NCBI GenBank assembly: GCA_020002185.1 | Contig: CM034534.1 | Span: forward strand, 14,965,964-15,029,963 | DNA length: 64,000 bases | DNA from: Paraescarpia echinospica | Taxonomy: Eukaryota > Annelida > Polychaeta > Sabellida > Siboglinidae | Direction of reading: 5' to 3' | Part shown: positions 56,901 to 64,000 of the stretch, piece by piece | How the letters are laid out: each line of letters starts with the position of its first letter | How positions within the stretch are numbered: the first letter of the stretch is position 1 | Notes under the pieces: model-generated | The model's database searches: none | What the model was told of the DNA's origin: nothing | What the model saw: only the letters and a program-made list of their open reading frames with translations | Program-made: the position numbers and the translations under genes

Positions 56901-59900
56901 TGTCAAATCACCAAATATTGGCGGTAGTTTTGGTTATTCTCCGATAATGCCCGACCTCAGCCGCCAGTTGCAATGACAAATGACTGAACCCAGCAGGTGT
57001 CAATCAATCTTGTCTACCACAACAAGTTCAACACATGGGAAATCTCAGTAATAGAAGTGTCTGTCAAATTGTGTTGAAATAAGCCACATGCCAGTAAGTT
57101 ACATTTCTAATAAAAAAACAAGCATCTGGTGACATTTGTATTATTGGTAACAACCAGGATGTATTACTTAATGTAACTTTTTATAAAAACTACAATACTT
57201 ACAAAGCCATAACTTGGCATATGAACTTGACTTGTGTTTACCCAAAATTTCACAGGATGGTTTTATGTTTGGTGAAGGGGTCGTGCCAAAAATGAAGTAC
57301 GGATTTTTGCTGTCTTTCAACATTGTAGCAAAATATTTATGAAGCTTTATCAAACTTAATATGCATTTGTTTAAAAAAAAAAACATTTGAATGTCAATAA
57401 CATGTTTGTACTTACAACCATACACATTTTTCTTTTGGGGAGTTTCTCAAAATGAAATAACATGCCATTTTAGGGTGATTTTTACATCAATTCCTTTTGG
57501 TCTGGAGTATTGTTTAGTATCTTAGGCAAACTCTGAGAAAAAAATGGTTAGCTTAACTTCAAAACTTATATTAGAAATGATTAATTCAAAAGAAGCATAT
57601 AATAGCCGATGCAGCCACCTTAATATTAACATGACAGTAATGGGGTCTAAATGACGCTACTGGCACAAATAGATGTCTTCGACATCCGGCTTATCTATTA
57701 TTGTACCGGTTATTAAAGATAAAAATAGACAGGTAAATGACAAAGGTAATTACGGGCCACTATGCCTTTTTAATATATGTTCCAAGAAAATAGATATTGT
57801 GATATTCAACAGAATGGAAACATACTTGCAAACTACACCTCATCAGTTTGGATTTAAGCCAAAACACAGAACGGAGCTGTGTGTGTTTACATTTAAGGAA
57901 TTATTAAGATGTTACACTAAACATGGTTCAGCTATGCATGTTGCGTTTCTGAAGCATTTGATCGAGTCAATCGAGATAAGCTGTTAACGAAATAAAAAAA
58001 ACAGCGAGACGTACAGAAATATATTCTAAGAATACTCAGCAATGAGTTCAATAACCAATGTGTATTTATCCGATGGGGATTTACCTACTCGGATTTCTTC
58101 TCAGTGGGCAACGGTGTTAAGCAAGGTGGAAAGTTATCCCTTTTATCTTTTAACATTTACATGGACAATTTGAGTGTACAACTATATAAACAACATGTTG
58201 GTTGTAGTCTGGGTACTATGGTTGTTAATCACCTGATATACGCTGATGACCTACTTCTATTCGCTCCGTCCGCCAAGGGACTACAAACTTTACTTGACAT
58301 GTGTTACTGTTATGGGTGTGAGCACGACATTCAATATGATGCTGATAAATCCCTGGTCATCTGCTTTGATTCTAGAAATTATAATCTTGCCAGGGAAATG
58401 ACTTTAGGAGAAAAGAAGTTAACTTTGCCACCTCTTATAAATACCTTGGGCATGTCATTTGTAACGACTTATCGGATGAGGCTGACATTCAAGCCAAAGT
58501 GAGACTTCTTTATGCCAAAAGTAACATGTTACAGTAAACATTTCATTTTTGCTCTACTGCTGTAAAGAATAAGCTATTTACTGCATATTTCAGTAATATT
58601 TATATGTGTGCGCTGTAGGTTAATTTTAGAAAAGCTAATTTTCAGCAATTTATTGTTGCCTATAACAATTCATACAGAATATTGAACAATCTGCTGATGA
58701 AATGTAGCGCTAGCCACATGTTTGCTACAGCTAATGTAAAATCATGTAAATGTGTTATCAGAACAGCTATTTTTTAGCTTAATCACAAGGATTAAAAGGT
58801 CTTTTAATACAATTATTCAGAGTATTGTTACTAGCGACAAATACAGTACGTAACAGTGGATCAAGGTTTTGTATACTTTTAAAATAATTTTTAAATATCA
58901 TGTTTTTATTAACATATTTATTTGTTATCATTATTTATTTGTTTCTATTTTATAAGGATGTTTTTATCGATGTACTTTTTTTCAATATGGACACAATGCT
59001 TGTCTGAAATAAAAACATGATTATTAGGTGGCCTTGCATACTGAGAATATAGTAACTAAAACAACTATCTAACAAATATTAAACAATGTCTTACCACTGA
59101 TAAATAGTTTATTTAGTGTTTTGCATAATGTCACACAAACGTGTCCCAGCGTTGGAATATTCAATAATTAAAAGATGTTTCTCACTGGCTAACAAAATGG
59201 AGATTCAAAAATAAAGGGGAATAATCAGACATTTAAAAATGTCCAGGCTAAGGTGGATATGCAAGGTTATAGAAGTACGTTTTAAAATGACGGCAGAATT
59301 GTGTACTATTTTCAACTGACCTAAAAGGGAACAAGTTCAAAAAAGTCGGCACCGCAACAGTGAAAACCTCAGTTCCTATGTTTGTATTACTGCTAGTGTA
59401 CTAGGGCGTTCTTTCTCTTAGTGGCGCAATTTAAGTTTGACCCCGTTCTTTGCAGTTTCTTTTAGCAGCGCTTAATTACGGTGCGACACCGTTTCTGCAG
59501 CACGATGAAAAGGTCCTTGCCACGAGGTTGTGTGTCGTGAGAACATTTTTATTTGTTGGGATGATTTATGACTTAACGAGTGTTGACCGGGATGGTTACC
59601 TAAACAACAATATTACAACTGATGTTTTGCATGTACTAGTCATTTAATGATATTATTCGACCTAAATGTTGCGTTGCTATTATTAAGAGTGGTGATACGA
59701 TTTCACTACAGATGTTGTGTTTCTCATAAACAAATGTTTGTGACTTGTGTGTAGGGAAATATTTGGGATTGTGACAAGTTGCATTAATTCCATTTTCATA
59801 CCTAGACATTATTACATCTGTAAATTGTTAGATCACACTGGCAGGCTGTTTATCTTTTGTAATCATTGTTGATACTGTGTGTAGTATGTACAGCTGATAT

Positions 59901-62900
59901 CATGACAGTTTAATATAAGCTGCTCCGTTGCCAATGGCAGTGCTCAATTATTTGCAATCACAATATGTTTGGTAGAATACTGACATATTTCTTACTTTAG
60001 AAATATGGAAACATTTACAGTTAGTTGTGTCTTATGATCACCGTGTCCTTTGTTGTAAGACTGACACTTGTCTTCTTTCTCTGAAGATATGGTGTTTGTT
60101 CTGCTCCCTTACTTTATGCCTAGATGCGATACAGTTCACTGGGACGATGTTTGTGTTTTATTTTATTTTAAAACGATTGTGCTGACATTAGTATTATTGT
60201 TTGTGTTGGCAGATGACTCGCCTCTGCAGTCTCTTTGTTCGTATTGAAGTGAAAATGTAATGCCAAACTCGGTGAACGAACCTCAATAAAGGGATTTGAT
60301 TCCACATTAGTGCAGTTGACATTTGAGAAGTCTGGTGCACTAGAACATTTTGGTGTCAGAAGTGGCATCCTTGATACTACGAACAAGAGACGGCAGATAA
60401 CTGACCAACATATATATGTCCTTCCTGCACCGTCAACCGTGCACGGCAGAGCCACCAATATGGAGTCTGGGGACTCTCCAAATGTTGTCCAACCTACTGA
60501 TGGTCTCCAAGATCAGATCACTGCTTTGCAGGACCAACTTGCGCGACTGCAACTCGCATTGAATTCATGACCTGTAACTCAGGTGTTATATGTACCGAGG
60601 GAGAGGAAGATCCGTTCTTTTAGTGAGAAAGATGGCGAGTTGACAGTACAGGAGTTTGTGGAGGATATTGAGAGTCTCTTCCGAGCTCGTGAGATGTCCA
60701 ATGATGAGAAGTGCGATCTAATCGTTTCGCACCTTGAGGGCGATGCAAGACACGAGATACGCTATTGGCCCAAGAAAGAACGCCCTAGTACACTAGTAAC
60801 AAAATGTAAATCAGAGCTATAGATGATTGAAGCTGGGTAGGCTTTCTTGTAGGAGTATGCACTGAGTATAAATACTTTGAACTTATCTTTCCCATGACCA
60901 TTAAATTTGTGCAGTCACCAATTACTACATTGCATGCAGCAGATACTTATTTTCTATGAAACCAAACATAACTCCAGTTAAGCAACACCCGGAGAATGAC
61001 AGACAACTCAATTTGTCCACTGAAAAAAGTAAATAACAATAAATAATTATCTATGTGTGCTTTGAAATACGTCACCAATTGACCCAAGGACGCGAATGAA
61101 CAATGAAAGAGGCCGTTGGACTTTGGTGCCTGGGAGAACATATATTTACAGTGCCTCCTAGTTAGCAAATTAATATATATACTCACCTGTCGGTTAGTCA
61201 GCTTCGCAATGGCGGTCATGTCACTTTTCTTGTTGAGGACAATCACCGCACATTCTTTGTCGCACATCTGTTTCAGTGCTTTCACTGCACGTGCAATGGC
61301 TGCTGGTGTTCGACCAAATATGTCGAAGGTACCGCTGATGCTCCGTTGCTGCTGTTGCTGGCTGGCACTGCCTCGAGTGCGGGACACGCTACGACTACGT
61401 GACCGTTTGCGCAACGTTTTCGCAGAAGGCAAAGATGCCATTGCTAGGAAACACGATAAGGTTAAACAATTCCATTCCGAAAGTATTTTTATATTGGTAG
61501 GTAGCAATATGGTTTATTGTTTAGCATCTTTGGATTAATATCAACATTGTGACACGATGGATCTTTTTTCTATTTACAAGGTGTGGCGATACAAGTTTTC
61601 ACTGTGTCACAATGTTAGAACGTTCATGGTGGTATAATTTATATTCGCAGGTGTCTCTCTCTCCAACTAACAAAGTGAAGACTCAAAGACAAAAAGGACT
61701 AACTAGACACTTAAGCAATGTCTGTGATTGTTTTGGTCCAATGAAAATCATCATGATTTTATTCTGCCATTACGCTTTTTTTATATATAATGCACATATG
61801 ATAAGCCAGCATCGTGTGGCAGCATAAAAACGTACCCCCGTCCGATCTGGCACGTGCAGGTTGTTGAACGCCACGTGGAATAGCTTGATGTAATCCACAC
61901 GACCGCAGCGTTTTCTCAAATGCCTTAAATAATTCATAATGATAATTACAGTGCGATTTTCCATAAGTGGTAATTGCATGTTGCATGAACATTACTGATG
62001 TATTTAAATAGTTAAAGATAGTTATTATTAAACTTAAATATCTAAAGATATATTTATTATTAAAATTAAGAACATTTAATAGAACTGTAGCATTTAACCG
62101 AGGGAAGGCAGCCATGTACCTATACAACAAACAGTACGACGATGTCTACCCTAATTTTAACTTGTTTCTGATACAACCTTGTTTTGTTTCTTTGAAAGCC
62201 TGTATGTTAAAATAACACAGACACAGTTTTAGAAAGACACGTTGCTACACTTGCCTGTGTGGTGTGTACGTTTTTCTCGTACATCACAAATCGCACATCT
62301 CTGAGGTGTGTCTGTGAATTACCGCTACTGAACTTCCGCAGTTCATCCAACATCACCTCAGCAACGACGTCCGGTGGAAATCCATGTATGCCAGTACCTA
62401 TGGCTGGCAGAGCTATTGATGATAATTTGTGCACATGTGCAACTTTGAATGAATTGGCCACAAACGTTCTGAGTACCTGTCGAAAGTCAAACACAAAGTG
62501 TTATTCGTGTGTGTGTGCGTGTGTGCGCGGATGCATGCATGCATGCGTGTGTTTGTGCGTGTGTTGGTGTGTGTGTGTGACTGGGTGTGTGCGTGCCTCT
62601 CCAAGTGTGTCTGTGTGTTGTGTGTGAGTGCATACTTAGGGTGGCATGTTGGTGTACCTGAATGTTTATGTGTGTACATGTACACATACCCTGGTATATA
62701 TGCATAAGATATACATATATATATATAATGCACATTTCACATGCACACACATACATACAACACAAATCATGTGCACACACACTCATCTTAAAACTACAGA
62801 CTGTGCATTATTAAGACCAGATGTTATTATATGCACATTTTCAATTGAACATATTAATTACACCCACGATCAGCATTTCAATACTAACACAACTATTCTA

Positions 62901-63322
62901 CTACGCCAAGTTAAAAACTATCATTATTCTGGGACAGATCTAAAAACTGCACTTTAACCTCTTTACATTGCCCCGTATGTAAAGTTATAATCCATTAATG
63001 ATCTCATCACTGGAAGATAGCAAGGATGTGAGGATCAGTATGTAATGAACACTTAAATATTAATTCATAGTTCTAATCCTGAAGATACCTGTTCACTTCT
63101 GCCATCCCCTCCATCCCAGGGGCAACAGGCCCCATGTACGACCAGCTGACAGTTCAGTTGTCCTCCCGACGTTGTCACCACTTCACCATACTCGATGCCA
63201 TCTGGGGCGGCTAGCTGACATTCCGACTGAAGTGTCGCACCGCCGTGCTGTAGGAGTGCAATGGATAATCCGCCATGGTCCAGATGCAGACCACAGTCAG
63301 TAGAGTTGACGATGGCATCCAC
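50275..63322 (-). CDS. PARP14-like: PARP14-like mono-ADP-ribosyltransferase, 3' nine exons
   Basis: Exons, 5' to 3' on the minus strand: 63322-63089, 62476-62255, 61923-61836, 61443-61187, 56553-56359, 55088-54878, 53930-53782, 52792-52615, 50558-50275 (stop). Every junction has an AG acceptor, and the reading phases fit throughout (0,0,1,0,0,1,0,1). Eight introns begin with GT except the second, which begins with GC. The joined product is about 605 residues: macrodomain end (1-181), Arg/Ser and Gln-rich linker (182-220), KH-like domain (about 220-330), WWE (about 332-402), PARP catalytic domain (about 403-605). The gene's 5' part, including earlier domains, lies beyond the window. Proteins of this architecture transfer single ADP-ribose units in innate-immunity and stress signalling. 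Introns contain a LINE, an LTR element, a foldback element and microsatellites. Very confident of the exons; the PARP14 versus PARP15 name is by architecture. Confidence 0.92.
51249..51769. repeat. Two identical 169-bp direct repeats
   Basis: About 51249-51417 and 51601-51769 are identical as far as I can read, from AAATATATATTTACTTGTAT to TCTTTTATTTAAAAATT. The 183 bp between them hold a 13-bp perfect stem, AAATGTGGGCTCT / AGAGCCCACATTT, and an AATAAA. The unit lies in the last intron of the PARP gene. Confidence 0.9.
54005..54348. repeat. Foldback (inverted-repeat) element in a PARP intron
   Basis: Left arm 54005-54120 and right arm about 54228-54348 are diverged reverse complements of each other. 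Shared in both: GAAACG.CATG, AGGAAC.CAAAAACCAA, GTTTACATTT, TGGC.GCCATTTT-type and CCAAAATCAATTTCT. The roughly 105-bp centre has no coding content. This is the layout of a MITE. Confidence 0.8.
54878..55088 (-). CDS. PARP14-like gene: WWE domain exon
   Basis: Encodes FQWRYAEGGVFKNYPPTTNC, LEIAYQDKKDSFQW, then GGVFLVLFDSMIEMS. The W.W...G.W...P..N..IE.AY....-type pattern, with Gln-Trp at the start and Ile-Glu-Met near the end, is that of the WWE domain, which binds iso-ADP-ribose or related ligands. The Trp count is reduced (two Trp), so ligand binding may be altered. It ends in phase 1, which fits the next exon. Confidence 0.85.
56359..61443 (-). CDS. PARP14-like gene: RS/Q linker and KH-like exons
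   Basis: Exon 61443-61187 encodes RKRSRSRSVSRTRGSASQQQ, then IFGRTPAAIARAVKALKQMC and AVIVLNKKSDM. Exon 56553-56359 encodes QIRSLEDKLGVKIDITKTPS, then QRIVIRGAAANTSQAHAEIL. Together this is a KH-like alpha-beta fold as in PARP14. The Arg/Ser repeat with five Gln is an unusual insert and could be a nuclear or condensate signal. The 4.6-kb intron between the exons carries the inserted LINE and LTR element on the opposite strand. Confidence 0.85.
57673..58502 (+). pseudogene. LINE reverse transcriptase fragment in a PARP intron
   Basis: Plus-strand frames (antisense to the host gene): SIIVPVIKDKN and NYGPLCLFNICSKKIDIVIF, NRMETYLQTTPHQFGFKPKH, then GVKQGGKLSLLSFNIYMDNL and NHLIYADDLLLFAPSAKGLQ. 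The catalytic YADD is intact, but stops and shifts break the protein. Neither end is complete. It is distinct from the other LINEs in the window. Confidence 0.8.
59397..60830 (+). mobile_element. Truncated Gypsy-like LTR retrotransposon (5' LTR + gag)
   Basis: A probable LTR spans 59397-60347: it begins TGTACTAG and ends CTAGAACA, an inverted terminal pair matching in 7 of 8. It has AATAAA at 60285-60290. Directly after the end, TTTGGTGTCAGAAGTGG looks like a primer-binding site of Gypsy-type elements. A gag fragment follows to about 60822, then unrelated intron. No 3' LTR, protease or polymerase is present. Antisense to the PARP gene. Confidence 0.65.
60460..60822 (+). pseudogene. Gypsy-type Gag fragment
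   Basis: MESGDSPNVVQPTDGLQDQI begins the frame. An in-frame TGA at 60568 is followed in the same frame by VPRERKIRSFSEKDGELTVQ, then EFVEDIESLFRAREMSNDEK and IVSHLEGDARHEIRYWP. This is the retrotransposon Gag capsid pattern. The frame ends where the element is cut off. It is a non-functional relic. Confidence 0.7.
61836..63322 (-). CDS. PARP14-like gene: macrodomain exons
   Basis: Three exons (63322-63089, 62476-62255, 61923-61836). The first encodes VDAIVNSTDCGLHLDHGGLS, then PDGIEYGEVVTTSGGQLNC and GACCPWDGG. VDAIVNS and the DHGG turn correspond to the Asn and Gly-rich loop that hold ADP-ribose in macrodomains. The second encodes IALPAIGTGIHGFPPDVVAE, the phosphate-binding IGTGIxGxP loop, then VRFVMYEKN. 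The third supplies the final helix (AFEKTLRSCGL). Loop residues look intact, so binding of ADP-ribose is plausible. The start of the domain lies beyond 63322 in an exon not in the window. Confidence 0.9.
62508..62730. repeat. GT-rich and (TA)n low-complexity intron sequence
   Basis: Imperfect GT-rich sequence (about 62508-62630) and a short TA tract (about 62712-62728) inside the intron between the two main macrodomain exons. Confidence 0.8.
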
Positions 63323-63339
63323 CTACAAAGATGTGATCA

Positions 63340-63685
63340 TATAAGGTAAAGGTTAAGTTTAGGTAAGTTCTTATATAGTATCCAGTTCTCAGGACTGCCC
63401 AAAGCACTTTACGCTTTACTCTCTGACAGACATGTTCAATCGAACACCATATCGACTTCTCTGGGAAGCATTCAGCCATGCTGCAATTAATGCGCAAAGA
63501 CTATTCGTATAGAAATATCCACCACTGTCTATAGCCAGGTACTCACTCATATGGGTGAGTGAACTGGAGCAACAAAGACTGAACGAATTTGCCCAAAGTT
63601 CGACATGGCAGGAGAGGATTCAAACCAGGGTTCTCTCGATTGAGAGTCCGATTCTCTAGCCACTGCACCACTGCCAACTTACAAC
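63340..63685 (-). mobile_element. tRNA-derived SINE, copy 4
   Basis: On the minus strand: an A box TGGTGCAGTGG (63660-63670) and a B box GGTTTGAATCC (63616-63626), then TGTCGAACTTTGGGCAAATT and, further on, TGGCTGAATGCTTCCCAGAG and GTAAAGCGTAAAGTGCTTTG. It is the same family as 40865-41185 and sits about 20 bp upstream of a macrodomain exon's acceptor. Confidence 0.8.
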
Positions 63686-63699
63686 AACAGCCCCACAGA

Positions 63700-64000
63700 C
63701 TGTCTACAGTTCAAAAAGTAGGGGATTCCAGAGCCAGAATAAATGAAAGAGTAGATATGTGTCAAAACCTCAGGAAGCAGACACACTGCAGGGTTCAAAC
63801 TTGCGACTGCCTAGTCGCATTTGCGAGTATAATCTTATGCCTGTGACTAAATAAACTGCTTTAGTTGCAATGTGCGACTTGGAATGTGGGTCATCAAACA
63901 AATTGTGCACGAAGACCCTTAACTTCTTTCTCTGTCCCTACTTATACCGGTTAGGGCAGCAAAATGTTGATAAATTGTAGGCAAGTGATTGATGACTTTT
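63700..64000. other. Intron or 5' flank, nothing recognised
   Basis: No further PARP exon is seen to the right edge; the preceding exon must lie outside the window. Confidence 0.5.

Noticed and set aside
58686..58720. Hammerhead ribozyme at CTGCTGATGAAATG
   Set aside because: No GAAA box or closing stem follows.
61116..61538. 140-residue plus-strand ORF
   Set aside because: Antisense shadow of the Arg/Ser-KH exon of the PARP gene.

Overview
The window is nuclear DNA from an invertebrate animal. It is AT-rich, with long introns, many decayed transposable elements and (CA)n/(TA)n microsatellites, and it has no prokaryotic gene structure. The gene content fits a lophotrochozoan such as a mollusc or brachiopod: a PARP14-like gene with macrodomain paralogues, an intronless FMRFamide-receptor-like GPCR, a beta-helix exon, tRNA-derived SINEs, CR1/RTE-like LINEs and His-Me-finger-encoding DNA elements. 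The species cannot be fixed from the sequence alone.

Region by region. 0-7.3 kb: a tRNA-derived SINE, a CR1/Jockey-like LINE on the minus strand (intact ORF1, broken ORF2) and the 5' part of an RTE-type LINE. 7.6-13 kb: a huge 57-bp minisatellite running into a 1,000-N assembly gap. 14.1-14.6 kb: one parallel beta-helix exon of a host gene. 14.9-23.5 kb: DNA-transposon country. It holds a Mutator-like transposase relic with a convergent His-Me finger endonuclease between 430-450 bp direct repeats, a second internally deleted element with a repeated 15-bp motif, and a 90-bp-arm hairpin. 23.5-31.8 kb: unknown ORFs, fragments of hAT, RTE and CR1-like elements, a GACTCGAGTC-rich TIR element and a SINE. 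33.8-38.7 kb (plus strand): three exons of a macrodomain gene with two frameshifts. 39.4-43 kb: a hAT relic with both ends, a SINE and a duplicated repeat. 45.4-46.5 kb (minus strand): the GPCR. 47-49 kb: tandem and interspersed repeats. 50.3-63.3 kb (minus strand): the 3' nine coding exons of a PARP14-like mono-ADP-ribosyltransferase, with introns invaded by a foldback element, a LINE, an LTR element and a SINE.

The best supported host gene is the PARP14-like gene. All nine exons have matching splice phases and together encode macrodomain end, Arg/Ser-Gln-rich linker, KH-like, WWE and ART domains, with an H-Y-I catalytic triad. The plus-strand macrodomain exons keep the same intron positions but carry net -4 and -1 nt length differences, so they look like a decayed paralogue converging on the living gene.

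Most likely undescribed: the transposase plus His-Me endonuclease cassette (14.9-19.6 kb), and the 20.2-22.2 kb element with its GGTAACAGNGTTGAC-type motifs. All assignments rest on reading the sequence; no database search was run.
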